From contig JADJRH010000001.1 in the NCBI GenBank assembly GCA_016712345.1, positions 1,116,001 through 1,180,000 on the forward strand: a DNA stretch of 64,000 bases. The letters run 5' to 3'. The notes below the pieces were generated by a model. That model saw only the letters and a program-made list of their open reading frames with translations, was not told the DNA's origin and ran no database searches. The translations under genes and the position numbers were made by a program. This stretch comes from Polyangiaceae bacterium. Its GTDB lineage: Bacteria; Myxococcota_A; Polyangia; Polyangiales; Polyangiaceae. Position 1 is the stretch's first letter; each line of letters opens with the position of its first letter. Of this stretch, positions 1-8,489 are shown piece by piece.

Positions 1-97
1 ATGCCGGAAGGTCTTCTTCCCCGCCACCGCCGCATGCAGCGGCCACAGAAGCCAAAAGCGTCAGCGAAGCCGCAACCATCAAAGAACGAACTCGCAT
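1..97 (-). CDS. Lipoprotein, N-terminal fragment cut by window edge
   Basis: Reading leftwards from the ATG at 97 there are 32 codons before the sequence ends. The peptide starts MRVRSLMVAASL, has a short hydrophobic core and reaches a lipobox-like SVAAAC at residues 17-22, followed by a Gly run and acidic residues (GGGGEED). This is the usual shape of a lipoprotein signal peptide and its flexible tether, so the product is expected to be exported and lipid-anchored at Cys22. A GAGGAAG ribosome binding site precedes the start. Nothing of the mature domain is visible, so its function is unknown. Confidence 0.75.
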   Translation of the reverse strand, partial: MRVRSLMVAASLTLLASVAAACGGGGEEDLPA

Positions 98-339
98 AGT
101 CTTCCTCATTACTGTTACTTATGCAGACTGAATATCGGATAGGCACTTTCAGGTCCATGCGAACCGTATTTCACCTATGCAATGTCAGTGAGCGAAGCAG
201 GTCTCAGACCAGCCTCATAATACCGTAGTTGCGCGACCGGGGAGGTTTGGCTTAAAAAAATTTGCGCGTGAAGTGGCGGCTTTGTGCTGCGCACCCGTGT
301 GTAAAAAACAGCACAATTCGCGGAAGGTGTAAACACAAG

Positions 340-474
340 TCTGGATCGCCCCGCAATGGCTTGAGACGTCTCGATTCCTGACACGTCGTATTCAACACGG
401 ACTCGCGAAGCCATCGTCGCCCCGCAACGACCTGAACTGCCCTGCCACCTGACACATCGTAATCAACACGCAGG
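340..474. repeat. Dispersed repeat R3, two adjacent units
   Basis: Two related units of about 70 bases follow each other. Each starts with CGCCCCGCAA and ends with a variant of ATCAACACG, with CCTGACACGTCG or CCTGACACATCG between. The first unit contains the palindrome-like TTGAGACGTCTCGATTCC. An inverted relative lies at 2337-2404. The stretch 98-720 has only short overlapping reading frames with no recognisable product and appears to be non-coding repeat-derived DNA; I see nothing else in 98-340. Confidence 0.6.
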
Positions 475-634
475 CACGGAGAGCACGGAGATCCACGGAT
501 TTTTTTTGTATTTCAGGCTGCAATAGGCTTGCACAGCCTGACCTATCACCCGTCAGGTTGGGATCGCGGGTGATGTGTACCCATAGCAGCCAAAGAAACA
601 AAAAACTCCGTGTTCCTCCGTGTCCTCCCCGTGG
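475..634. mobile_element. MITE-like element R2, copy 1
   Basis: An element of about 160 bases has imperfect terminal inverted repeats of roughly 35 bases: the left end runs from CACGGAGAGCACGGAG to GGATTTTTTTTGT and the right end from ACAAAAAACTCCGTG to CTCCGTGTCCTCC. The interior contains further small inverted repeats (ATCACCCG and CGGGTGAT). It has no transposase-sized reading frame. A second copy in the same orientation is at 1892-2037, sharing most of the interior, including GGCTTGCACAGCCTGACC and GATGTGTACCCAT. The structure fits a non-autonomous miniature element or REP-type hairpin. Confidence 0.65.
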
Positions 635-660
635 TGAAGAGACGTCTCCAGGCGCTTCAG

Positions 661-710
661 GTCTTGGCATGACGTTTCAGCTGTCGCTCGGATTTGGCAG
701 TTACCCTGGA
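661..710. repeat. Repeat R4, copy 1, against the apbE stop
   Basis: About 50 bases starting GTCTTGGCATGACG match 2457-2506 at roughly 44 of 50 positions by eye. Both copies lie about 10 bases from the stop codon of a leftward gene. Within R4, GCTGTCGCTCGGATTTGG resembles the terminal repeat of the R1 elements at 8181-8487 and 55129-55516, so R4 may be the end of an R1-type element. Confidence 0.6.
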
Positions 711-721
711 GTGCGGTGCGA

Positions 722-1864
722 TTAAGTTCCGTCGGTGGGGTTGCGGAGCATTTTGACCTTACCGTCGAGGCGTTTGCTCACCCACACTTTGTTTTTGGCG
801 TCGACAATCACGGCGCCGGCATCTTCAATCGATTCAATCAATGCAAGGCCCTTTTCAGGTCCGAGTATAAAAATCGCATCGTCAACGGCGTCGGCCATAA
901 ATGCGTCTTTGGCCCACACGGTAACGCTGCGACAAGCGTTGGCAGGATAACCTGTTCGCGGATCGATAATGTGGTGATACCGCTTTTGGTCTTTTACAAA
1001 CGCGCGTTCGTAATCACCGGCGGTGGAAAACGCGTGGTCTTCCACTTCAATCAATGCAAAATAATCGGTGGGCCCGCTGCCGCGCGGATCGCGAATACCC
1101 ACTTTAAAACGTGAACCGTCGGGCTTTTTTCCGGCGATGTATAGATCACCCCCGGCCTGGGCAAAAAACGAGGTAATGCCCTCGGAAACAAGCACGCGAG
1201 CCGCGGCATCAATAGCATATCCTTTGGCAATTCCGCCCAGGTTCATGCGCATTTGAGGTTTGTTGAGTTTTACAGAACGGGCTTTTTCATCAATTGTAAT
1301 TTGTTTATAATCAATAAGTTTTCGGGCTTTTTCAATGGCCTCTTTAGAAGGGATTTTGTCTTCAGCCCCTTCGTCAAATTTCCAAAGGCCCTTCATTGCT
1401 TCAAACGTGATGTCAAAAACCCCTTCTGAAACGTTGCCTGCCCAAATGCTTTTTTGAATGACGGCAAACGTTTCAGACCCAACGACCACAGCCTGTTTTC
1501 CAGCCGCGGCGTTCACCTGAGAAACTTCACTCGTTTCACTCCAGGTTGTCATGAGCGCCTGCAATCGGCGTATTTCATCGAGCGCTTTTTGGAGTTTGGG
1601 TCGAATTTGCTCTTCACTCAACGTGGGAGTGGTGAACGTTGCAATGGATACGGTGGTACCCATGGCATGATCGTCGAGAGCTACCCTTTTGGCGACGAAT
1701 GCATTGGAATGTCCGGCGCCGGAGGTAGAAACAGCCGCGGACGACTTTGTGGTTTGTACCGTTGCCGAGGGTGAGGTTTGTTGAGTGGGCGTGGGTTCGG
1801 GCGTTTGGCCACACCCAGCCGATAATGCGATAATGGCAGCAACGGTGGCCAGTCGAGCGCGCAT
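722..1864 (-). CDS. apbE: FAD:protein FMN transferase (ApbE family lipoprotein)
   Basis: ApbE enzymes use FAD to attach FMN covalently to a Ser/Thr of target proteins such as Na+-pumping NADH dehydrogenase or Rnf subunits, outside the cytoplasm. The 380-residue protein has a lipoprotein signal peptide with cleavage before Cys18 (ALSAGC) and a Thr/Pro/Ser-rich tether to about residue 55. The ApbE fold follows: MGTTVSI at 68-74, GGIAKGYA at 210-217, AGGD at 237-240, STAGDYER at 280-287, the Mg/FAD-binding HHIIDPRTGYP at 297-307 and a DAFMADA stretch near 320. Length and motif order are normal for the family. No flavoprotein target is encoded nearby. The gene is bracketed by copies of the same repeats (R2 and R4), so it may have been moved or duplicated with them. 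Confidence 0.93.
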   Translation of the reverse strand: MRARLATVAAIIALSAGCGQTPEPTPTQQTSPSATVQTTKSSAAVSTSGAGHSNAFVAKRVALDDHAMGTTVSIATFTTPTLSEEQIRPKLQKALDEIRRLQALMTTWSETSEVSQVNAAAGKQAVVVGSETFAVIQKSIWAGNVSEGVFDITFEAMKGLWKFDEGAEDKIPSKEAIEKARKLIDYKQITIDEKARSVKLNKPQMRMNLGGIAKGYAIDAAARVLVSEGITSFFAQAGGDLYIAGKKPDGSRFKVGIRDPRGSGPTDYFALIEVEDHAFSTAGDYERAFVKDQKRYHHIIDPRTGYPANACRSVTVWAKDAFMADAVDDAIFILGPEKGLALIESIEDAGAVIVDAKNKVWVSKRLDGKVKMLRNPTDGT

Positions 1865-1891
1865 TGCCGGCTCTTACCATGACCAACAAGC

Positions 1892-2037
1892 CGTGCACAG
1901 ATCCGCGGAGTTTTTTGTATTTCAGACTGCTATCGGCTTGCACAGCCTGACCGATCACGTGTCAGGCCGGGATCACGGCTGATGTGTACCCATGGCAGCC
2001 AAAGGAACAAAAAACTCCGCGATCTCCGTGCCTCCTA
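1892..2037. mobile_element. MITE-like element R2, copy 2
   Basis: Second copy of the R2 element, in the same orientation as 475-634. The left arm CGCGGAGTTTTTTGT and the right arm ACAAAAAACTCCGCG are a perfect 15-base inverted repeat. The interior matches copy 1 closely. No gene product is visible between 1865 and 2514; the stretch is made of R2, R1 copy A, an inverted R3 and R4. Confidence 0.65.
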
Positions 2038-2049
2038 GGTAACTTCCCT

Positions 2050-2260
2050 TTAGCGGAACGTTCTGCAAGGCACGGATCCAGTCTTGTCGAGACGTTTGGG
2101 ACACCCTTGCCCGTCGCCAAGCGGAAAAGCGAACAGCGTGGCGCGTCGGGTTCTCCAGATGGAGTTCTGTGGCGAGCGCAGCCACGACGAAAACGAGAGA
2201 CCGGCGAGACCGGTGGATGGCGACGTGATGGACATCTCAAGTCGCCGGACCTCCCAGAAC
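2050..2260 (+). repeat. Dispersed repeat R1, copy A (degenerate)
   Basis: About 210 bases related to 8181-8487 and, inverted, to 55129-55516. Shared blocks include GGGACACCCTTGCCCGT, TGGAGTTCTGTGGCG, a GACGAAAACG block and GAGACCGGCGAGACCGG. Copy A is more diverged than B and C, and its ends are less clear, probably because R2 and R3 sit in the same gap. Confidence 0.6.
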
Positions 2261-2336
2261 GGGCTCTTTTCTGCTGCATCGACAACTCAACCGCAACGAG
2301 TTACTCGCCGTTCGAACGAGGCGCATGCGCCGCTGG

Positions 2337-2404
2337 GGAACTCCGTGTTGATAACGACGCGTCAGGAATCGGGACGTCTCAAGTCATTGCGAGGCGGCTG
2401 AAGT
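2337..2404 (-). repeat. Dispersed repeat R3, inverted copy
   Basis: The reverse complement of this stretch resembles the first R3 unit near 345-405, including TTGAGACGTCCCGATTCC, CTGACGCGTCG and ATCAACACGGAGTTCC. A second short CGGAACTCCGTGTTGAT follows near 2436. Confidence 0.55.
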
Positions 2405-2456
2405 CCGGTTGAATAGGGCCGCGAAGCGCGCTCCTGCGGAACTCCGTGTTGATCAG

Positions 2457-2506
2457 GTCTTGGCACGACGCTTCAGCCGTCGCTCTGGGTTTGGCAGTTA
2501 CCCAGG
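2457..2506. repeat. Repeat R4, copy 2, against the stop of the next gene
   Basis: Direct repeat of 661-710, ending 9 bases before the stop codon of the leftward gene 2515-4029. Together with R2 it makes the modules on both sides of apbE alike. Confidence 0.6.
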
Positions 2507-2514
2507 AGCCTGAT

Positions 2515-4029
2515 TTATACCCCAATCGCGACGTTTTTGGTTTGTAACTCAATTGCTTCTGCGTCACCCACGGCTTGAGCTTCAGACAGCAGAAACCGCA
2601 ACATGGCATTGGCAATAGGGCGTTCACCGCGTTCATTAAAGAGCCACACGGCAAGGGCGCTGAGGTCGGTGTGTACTTTGGTAAAGGCGAGATAACGAAG
2701 CTCGGGGCCGCCTAACCGCATGCCTCGTTCATAAGCCATTTTGAGGGCGGCAAATTCGCGCCATTCATCAATGGCACTCAAGGCGCGTTTTTCGCGGGCG
2801 CGATTACCCACCGCATCGGAGAGCGCTTCAATGACAGCCAATGTTTCATCGCGAAGCCGACGTTGAGCGGCTGAAGCAAACTCCCCCAGGTCCATTTTGG
2901 TGTCGTCGAGAGCAATAGAATGGGCTTTGAGCAAATGAAAAAGGGAGTCTTCCACATCGTCGCGAAAACGCCGAAGCGCATCATCCGGGCGCGAGGCTCC
3001 AATCACCTCGGCTCGCTTTTGCAATAGAGACAAGAGGGCGTCGCCCTCAAAAGCGATATCAAACGATCGGGCGGTATAAACAATATCCACCGCCGTGGGC
3101 TTTTTCATGGATAGAAGAGCCACATGAAGGGCCAATGCTTTGGCAAGTGGACCTTCGGAGTCTGAAACGGTGGGTAGATTTTCTTCTTCGTCTTCAATCA
3201 TCGACGCATTGTCTTCAATGCTTAATGCGCGCTCGACAATGGCAAAGGTGTGGCGGCGTCGCGGAGCAAAAAGCCAATGCAATAAAAGCGCATTGCGTGT
3301 GGGAGCGTCGGGTTTACAAAGCAGGCGTTTTGCAACTTGAATTAATAGCCAAGCGCTTCTGCCCACGTGACTGCTTGAAATTCCCAGGTCAATGACTTCT
3401 TGCCAAGCTCCGCGACCGGCGGCGTCGGCTGCAAGCCACTCATACGCAATGTGAATTGCTTCACGCGTTGTGGCCCGCGGGTCTAATTGGCCAATGCTTA
3501 AAAATAGGGCGCGCGCGCCTTCGCGATCACCGCGCGCCGCTGCCGAGGCCGCTGCGGCAACAATACCCCCTCCGCGAAGACCTTTTTGACTTGTAATGCG
3601 CTCTTCGAGAAACGAAGCACTTTCAGCGTCGAATTGAGATTTGCGATGCAATGCAATGGCCCCGGCCATCAGCGCGCGGCCAATGCGATCTTCAGGCGAT
3701 GCCCACGATGCGTACCCCACGTAATAGGCTGTTCGCACCATGCCAAGCGGGGCGAATACGTGGCGCGCGAGCGGCCAAACAACAAACATCCCAATAAACA
3801 TTGCAAGAGGCACGGCCGTTGCCATTGACCGCACATCGTTTAAACGAAACGGACCTTCTTCGAGGCGCGCAAGTCCGCCCGCCAGCAGAAGAAGGACAAT
3901 GATAAGGAACAGGCGATAATCAGTGGGACGCGGGTGTTTCGATTGTTTTTTGGGGCGGGCAGAAAAGAGAGCAATGACCACTTTGGTAAAAAGAACCGCC
4001 GCGAGCAGGCCCATAAACGCGGCGTTCAT
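2515..4029 (-). CDS. Membrane protein with helical-repeat domain, last gene of Hsp70 operon
   Basis: Function not recognised. The 504-residue product starts MNAAFMGLLAAVLF with one membrane segment, has a second near residues 40-55 and a third near 75-95, then a long Ala/Leu/Arg-rich region that looks like stacked helical hairpins of TPR or Sel1 type (for example RGDREGARALFLSIGQLDP). I place the start at 4029 because its ATG overlaps the upstream TGA as ATGA, the mark of translational coupling; an in-frame ATG at 4068 would add 13 residues. The gene ends a three-gene leftward operon after the Hsp70-like and J-like genes, so a membrane-attached partner or client platform for that chaperone is a reasonable inference. 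Isoleucine codons are often ATT, unlike many neighbours. Confidence 0.75.
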   Translation of the reverse strand: MNAAFMGLLAAVLFTKVVIALFSARPKKQSKHPRPTDYRLFLIIVLLLLAGGLARLEEGPFRLNDVRSMATAVPLAMFIGMFVVWPLARHVFAPLGMVRTAYYVGYASWASPEDRIGRALMAGAIALHRKSQFDAESASFLEERITSQKGLRGGGIVAAAASAAARGDREGARALFLSIGQLDPRATTREAIHIAYEWLAADAAGRGAWQEVIDLGISSSHVGRSAWLLIQVAKRLLCKPDAPTRNALLLHWLFAPRRRHTFAIVERALSIEDNASMIEDEEENLPTVSDSEGPLAKALALHVALLSMKKPTAVDIVYTARSFDIAFEGDALLSLLQKRAEVIGASRPDDALRRFRDDVEDSLFHLLKAHSIALDDTKMDLGEFASAAQRRLRDETLAVIEALSDAVGNRAREKRALSAIDEWREFAALKMAYERGMRLGGPELRYLAFTKVHTDLSALAVWLFNERGERPIANAMLRFLLSEAQAVGDAEAIELQTKNVAIGV

Positions 4030-4427
4030 TTGCGCCCCCATCCGAATGCGGGCAGTGCGTTTGGCCACGGCGCATCGGGTCGAGGCTTTTTGGGTAGGTC
4101 CTCCAATCCCAAATCGGCGTCGGGGTCAGGCGGCGGTTTTTCAGCTTTTGCAATACGCGCCCACAATTCTTCTTCAAGGCGCTTTTCAGGATCGCGGAGC
4201 CGCGCCGAAGCGAGCCTCACTTTATCCGCGTCGCGAATGCCCGTTCCGACGGGGGTTGAATACGTGGTGGCCGATGAGAGGCCAAGTTCCAACATCGCCA
4301 GAAGCTTTTGGGCTTGGCGCTCCATCTCCATGCGTGAACAGGCAATATCCAGTTCGAGAACAAAAAAGGCATTTTCTCGAACGCGGGCCAATGCCGATAA
4401 CGTGGCCGATTGCTGCTCGGAGTCCAT
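4026..4427 (-). CDS. Small J-domain-like co-chaperone candidate
   Basis: A 133-residue protein that overlaps the Hsp70-like stop by one base (TAATG) and the following ATG by four (ATGA). Residues 10-80 look like a helical hairpin similar in layout to J domains or HscB: an opening FFVLELD stretch near residue 21, a charged helix (SRMEMERQAQKLLAML), a loop, then DADKVRLASARLRDPEKRLEEELW. I see no HPD tripeptide, the signature J proteins use to stimulate Hsp70 ATPase. The C-terminal 35 residues are Pro- and Asp-rich and probably disordered. The tight coupling to an Hsp70 gene supports a co-chaperone role, but this is inference; a structural adaptor is equally possible. Confidence 0.65.
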   Translation of the reverse strand: MDSEQQSATLSALARVRENAFFVLELDIACSRMEMERQAQKLLAMLELGLSSATTYSTPVGTGIRDADKVRLASARLRDPEKRLEEELWARIAKAEKPPPDPDADLGLEDLPKKPRPDAPWPNALPAFGWGRK

Positions 4428-6931
4428 TAGCGAACACCGGATTCATAGCCACGCTGGCGTTCACGAACGTCGGCGGGCATTAACTTTTGCAATTCACGCA
4501 CAATGGTTCTGAGCGCCGGCATGTCATTGCGATCAATAGCGCGGCGGCCGTCGTCGACGAGTTTTTTGGCGCGCACCAAATCGGTGGCTCTATCCAATTC
4601 AGAAGCGGCATCTTCAAAGAGCCACTTTGTCGATTCTGGATGGCGATTAAACGCCGCGTGAGTGAGGTTGCGCACCACGCGAAGTTGTCTTTCAAGCTCC
4701 ACGGCATCGCGGTCTTTGCGCGCGCGTTCAACGGAATCTGTCGCTTCTTGAAGGAGCTTTTGCTCGGCTTTTGTACCGTATTCTGAAACGAACGAAGCGG
4801 CGGCTGAAAGGGAGAGTCGAGCTTCGTGGTCGAGTTCAGGCCATTTCTTTTCAGAATCTTGCTCATCAAGAATGGCTTCAGCGTCAATGAGTGAACGGCG
4901 CGCTTTTTGGGCTGCGTCGGCGTCGCCGCCTTTTGCCGCTTCAACATCGCGCTCGGCTTCGGCGATTGCACATTCAACAAATGTGAGCCGCCCGAGGGCG
5001 TTGGGAGAGTTGCGACGCGTGGCTTCGACCCGAAGTGTACCCATGCGACTTCTGAGGTCGGCAATGCTCTTGGTGAGCACTTCGGGCGACGCATCGGGCA
5101 CAAGAAGGTGGGCAACCTTTTCAAACACCTGTGAAAGCGCCGGAATGAATGCGCGCGCTGACAGGTGGCCGCCGCGATCGAGTTCAAGCGTGAGTTCAAT
5201 CTGCGAACCGGCGGGCAGCGTTGCGGTAATTCCGTTGCCGGGAATTTCAAGCGTTCCAACGAGGCGACAGAGATGAGCGCGCGAAAGTTCACCTTGCACA
5301 ATTGGGATTTTGAGAATGGGCGGACTTTGGCCTTGTATACGCGCGATGGTCTCCACTGTTTGATGCATGAATGTTCGACGCGCGGGGAGAGGCGCACCGC
5401 GCTCGAAGTACACACGCACAGTGTCGTCGGCCAACGCAACGCCGATCGTGCGCGAAAGCGGCGGATCACCGATGGTGAGGCCTTGAACAATGGTGAACGT
5501 TGAGGGACTGCACGGCACCGGTTTTCGCTCGGTTGCCCCGTCAAAAAGCTCCACCTTGAACACGTTGGGGCGGCGGGTTTGAAGCTCGACGAGAGCCACA
5601 AAGGCACCGTCACCGTCGAGCGAAATGTCCTGCGTTTGAAAGCCGCCGTCGGCGCGACTGATGCGTACACTTCGCGCAACAGGCTTGCCCAATCCTGCTG
5701 GTTTGGAGCCGGATCCTTCAGCAATTCGGCCCACAACATGCGGGGTGAGATCCGATGTCATGGCCGGATATTGGAGCCACAACTTGTGAGCGGCGGCCTC
5801 GGGTGCCGAAGCGGGCCGAGCATCCAATCCGGCGGTTGCGGCGTACAAAGCGGCGCCTTGAGCCACCAGCGTCATTGGGTCGAGCCCTTCGCTGAAGGGT
5901 GCGCCGAGAGCTTCTTTCACGCGGGATCGAAGGCCGGGCATCACCGTGGGACCACCCACAAGAACCACGCGACCAATTTGATCGAGCGTGAGGCCGTGCG
6001 CTTTTACGAGGCGTTTGCAAACGTCGATGGATCGATCAACGAGAGGTGCGGTGAGGCCGTTGAGAATGTCACGCGTGATGTGTACATCCACGTCGATTGT
6101 TCGGCCGCCGATCTCAAAAGCCGCGGGTAGAATGATGGTGGCTTCCTGAGCGCGCGTGAGTTCAATTTTGGCTTCTTCGACAACGCTTTTGAGCTTTCGA
6201 AGGCTGGGGCCGAGCGCCGCGTCGGCGCGTGAAAGTGTACACCCAGCGGCACTCGATGTTTCGCGCAGAACGTGATCGACAATGGCCCAGTCAAAATCGC
6301 GACCGCCCAAAAAGTTGTCGCCGTCGTGGCCCACAACGCGGAGCAAACCGTCGCGCGTTTCGAGAAGAGAAACGTCGAATGTGCCACCGCCGAGATCGTA
6401 TACAAGCCACGCACCGGACGTATCTTCAGCACTCCAGCCGGCCGCCAGCGCCGATGCAACCGGCTCTTGAATGAGTTCTACGCGCTCAAATCCGGCGAGA
6501 CGCGCCGCTTCCGATGTGGCGGAGGACTGCGGAATTTCAAACAGCGCCGGCACAGCAATCACCGCGTTGGCGGGCACAAATCCAAGGTGTTCTTTTACGT
6601 CTGCGCGCAGGCTCTTGAGCACTTCGGCGGCCACTTCTTCGGGCTTCTTTTTTACTCTCGCCGCAACAAACTCCACCTGTTCTGCGGTGCCCATGAGGCG
6701 CTTCAACTCGCTGCGTGTGTTTTGCGGATCGCTTTCTAAGAAGCGCCGCGCGCGATCACCGACGGTGACATTTCCGCGAGCGTCGATGCGCACAACGCTG
6801 GGCGTGAGCGAGCCGCCTTGGGCGTTTCGAACGAGAGTGACTTTGTCACCGTCGAAAACGGCTGCGGTGCTGTTTGTGGTTCCGAGATCGATGCCAACGT
6901 ATTGCGGACGAACGCTCACGGAGCGCAGCAT
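4427..6931 (-). CDS. Hsp70-family ATPase with extended C-terminus
   Basis: An 834-residue DnaK/Hsp70 relative. The ATPase domain is complete: VGIDLGTTNS at 12-21 (phosphate 1), DLGGGTFD at 179-186 (phosphate 2) and VGGPTVMPGLR from 325 (adenosine motif). After about residue 380 the sequence departs from DnaK. There is a shorter beta-rich substrate-binding-like segment and a long charged helical tail (about 640-834) with many Glu, Arg and Lys. It is about 200 residues longer than canonical DnaK, and no grpE or classical dnaJ adjoins it. It is the first gene of an operon with a J-like protein and a membrane protein, suggesting a dedicated chaperone system rather than the housekeeping one. Specialised DnaK homologues are known in myxobacteria (for example SglK in social motility), but identity is not claimed. 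Confidence 0.88.
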   Translation of the reverse strand: MLRSVSVRPQYVGIDLGTTNSTAAVFDGDKVTLVRNAQGGSLTPSVVRIDARGNVTVGDRARRFLESDPQNTRSELKRLMGTAEQVEFVAARVKKKPEEVAAEVLKSLRADVKEHLGFVPANAVIAVPALFEIPQSSATSEAARLAGFERVELIQEPVASALAAGWSAEDTSGAWLVYDLGGGTFDVSLLETRDGLLRVVGHDGDNFLGGRDFDWAIVDHVLRETSSAAGCTLSRADAALGPSLRKLKSVVEEAKIELTRAQEATIILPAAFEIGGRTIDVDVHITRDILNGLTAPLVDRSIDVCKRLVKAHGLTLDQIGRVVLVGGPTVMPGLRSRVKEALGAPFSEGLDPMTLVAQGAALYAATAGLDARPASAPEAAAHKLWLQYPAMTSDLTPHVVGRIAEGSGSKPAGLGKPVARSVRISRADGGFQTQDISLDGDGAFVALVELQTRRPNVFKVELFDGATERKPVPCSPSTFTIVQGLTIGDPPLSRTIGVALADDTVRVYFERGAPLPARRTFMHQTVETIARIQGQSPPILKIPIVQGELSRAHLCRLVGTLEIPGNGITATLPAGSQIELTLELDRGGHLSARAFIPALSQVFEKVAHLLVPDASPEVLTKSIADLRSRMGTLRVEATRRNSPNALGRLTFVECAIAEAERDVEAAKGGDADAAQKARRSLIDAEAILDEQDSEKKWPELDHEARLSLSAAASFVSEYGTKAEQKLLQEATDSVERARKDRDAVELERQLRVVRNLTHAAFNRHPESTKWLFEDAASELDRATDLVRAKKLVDDGRRAIDRNDMPALRTIVRELQKLMPADVRERQRGYESGVR

Positions 6932-6983
6932 AACAAGGGAAACGAGATGCGCGAGGACGTGGCGCTTTTGGGCTCAAACGAGC

Positions 6984-8162
6984 TTACGCGGCGCCCGAAC
7001 GGTGCAATGAAAATTCGCGTTTTACGTCGTTGAGAAGGCGCTCATCGCTTGTGAGGTCAACGGCGGTTTGGGCCATGGCTTTGGCAGCGGCGAGCATGGC
7101 AGTGTGGCCTCGCTCACTCGCGGCGCACTCGGCAAACGCGCGCTGATGGCAGGTGGTTTCATTGCGATCGCAGATGGCGATCCACGGGTGAATGGACGGA
7201 ACGACGTGTGAAACGTCGCCCATGTCGGTGGATCCTGTGCCGACGTTGGGATCGCGATCGGCGGGGTTTCGCCCAAGTGTACGCAAGTGTTCTCCGAAGC
7301 GATGCGCCATCGCCACGTTGTTCACAAGGTCTTTGTAACCGGGGCGCGGGTTGATTTCGACTTCAACTCCGGCGGCCATTGCCGCTCCGCGCGCGCAACG
7401 TTCAACAATGGCGCGCACGCGAGCCAGTTCATCGAGATCGGTGGCGCGCACTGAAAACTCGCAAACGGCGCGCTCCACGATGATGTTTACGGCTTGGCCG
7501 CCGTCTTTGATGAAGCCGTGAACGCGCACGCCGTCTCTGAAGTGTACACGTTGAGAATCGATTAGATGGAAGGTTTGCAAACAGCCGGTGAGCGCACTTG
7601 CACCATCCCAAGGAGCAATTGCCGCGTGGGACGGCTTGCCGTGAAACACCATTTCAATCCACATGGCGGCGAGGGTTGGATGGGTGAGCAGATCGCGGTC
7701 AAACGGGTGAAACATCATCGCGGCATCAACATCTTTGAATACGCCCGCTTCAATGAGTTTGATTTTTCCACCACCGCCTTCTTCCGCGGGAGTTCCAATT
7801 AACTCAATGGCTCCTGACAGCGCTTCTTTCTGTTTGGCGATTGCCGAGAATGCACCAAGTGCACCGGCCGCGATCAAGTTGTGTCCACAGGCGTGTCCAA
7901 TCTCAGGAAGGGCGTCGTATTCAGCCAATATGGCAATTGTGGGAGCGCCTTTTCCAATTCGCGCTCGAAACGAAGTAGCGAGTCCGCCGGTGCCCCTCTC
8001 AACCGCGATGCCCTGTTTTTCGAGCGCTCCAGTGAGAAAGCCCACGGCCTTGTGCTCTTCAAAACGAAGTTCGGGGTTTTTATGGATGCTTATGGAAACG
8101 TCGCGCAAAACAGACGAAAGCGCATCGACATCGGCACTGAGTTGAAGTCGGTCAATCGGCAT
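6984..8162 (-). CDS. M20-family metallo-amidohydrolase
   Basis: A 392-residue zinc-dependent amidohydrolase of the M20 (AbgA/carboxypeptidase) type, which cleaves N-acyl or peptide bonds of small substrates. Metal and catalytic motifs are present: HKNPELRFEE near residue 27, EYDALPEIGHACGHN at 81-95 with the ligand His/Cys region, the general-base GTPAEEG at 123-129, the dimerisation-domain PSHAAIAPWDGASAL, and STDMGDVSHVVPSIHPW near 316-330. No signal peptide is seen, so it is probably cytoplasmic. Relatives act on p-aminobenzoyl-glutamate, acyl amino acids or peptides; the substrate cannot be read from sequence. It lies 52 bases upstream of the Hsp70-like gene on the same strand. An R1 repeat starts 19 bases before its start codon and may have replaced part of its promoter. 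Confidence 0.88.
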   Translation of the reverse strand: MPIDRLQLSADVDALSSVLRDVSISIHKNPELRFEEHKAVGFLTGALEKQGIAVERGTGGLATSFRARIGKGAPTIAILAEYDALPEIGHACGHNLIAAGALGAFSAIAKQKEALSGAIELIGTPAEEGGGGKIKLIEAGVFKDVDAAMMFHPFDRDLLTHPTLAAMWIEMVFHGKPSHAAIAPWDGASALTGCLQTFHLIDSQRVHFRDGVRVHGFIKDGGQAVNIIVERAVCEFSVRATDLDELARVRAIVERCARGAAMAAGVEVEINPRPGYKDLVNNVAMAHRFGEHLRTLGRNPADRDPNVGTGSTDMGDVSHVVPSIHPWIAICDRNETTCHQRAFAECAASERGHTAMLAAAKAMAQTAVDLTSDERLLNDVKREFSLHRSGAA

Positions 8163-8180
8163 GGCCTGCCGATGATATTC

Positions 8181-8487
8181 CCAAAACGAGCGACAGCAGC
8201 CACGCTCGTTTTGCGAAGCACGGTGTCTGGTCTTGTCGTGAGGCGCGGGACACCCTTGCCCGTTGCCGCATGGAAAAGCGAAAAGCGTGGCGCTTCAGGT
8301 TCTCTGCATGGAGTTCTGTGGCGACGGCAGCCGAGACGAAAACGTGAGACCGGCGAGGCCGGGGGCTGGCACGTTTTGATCACCTGAAATCGCCAAACGT
8401 TGCCGGTTGGAATCTCTCCGAAACGCTACGTTTTCGGGTCTTCCCGAGCCTTATAAGGTTCTCCAATTTTCTTATCGCTTGATTTGG
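8181..8487 (+). mobile_element. MITE-like element R1, copy B
   Basis: About 307 bases bounded by imperfect terminal inverted repeats: left CCAAAACGAGCGACAGC, right TTATCGCTTGATTTGG (the complement of CCAAATCAAGCGATAA). The right end lies 2 bases from the TAG of the leftward CAP-domain gene. Inside is a hairpin with arms AAAACGTG and CACGTTTT around paired CCGG blocks. The sequence is close to 55129-55516 (inverted) and more distant from 2050-2260. Short overlapping frames exist on both strands in all copies, but none has a start and context that would support a gene. Confidence 0.7.
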
Positions 8488-8489
8488 AT

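Noticed and set aside
4026..4068. Longer N-terminus of the 2515 membrane protein (start 4068)
   Set aside because: The ATG at 4029 overlaps the upstream stop (ATGA) and directly precedes the first membrane helix.
7881..8387. Conserved reading frames in the R1 repeats (both strands)
   Set aside because: All three copies can be read in frame on either strand with similar peptides, but starts differ, the frames run into other genes, and the DNA has terminal repeats and hairpins. Similarity is explained by the repeat itself.
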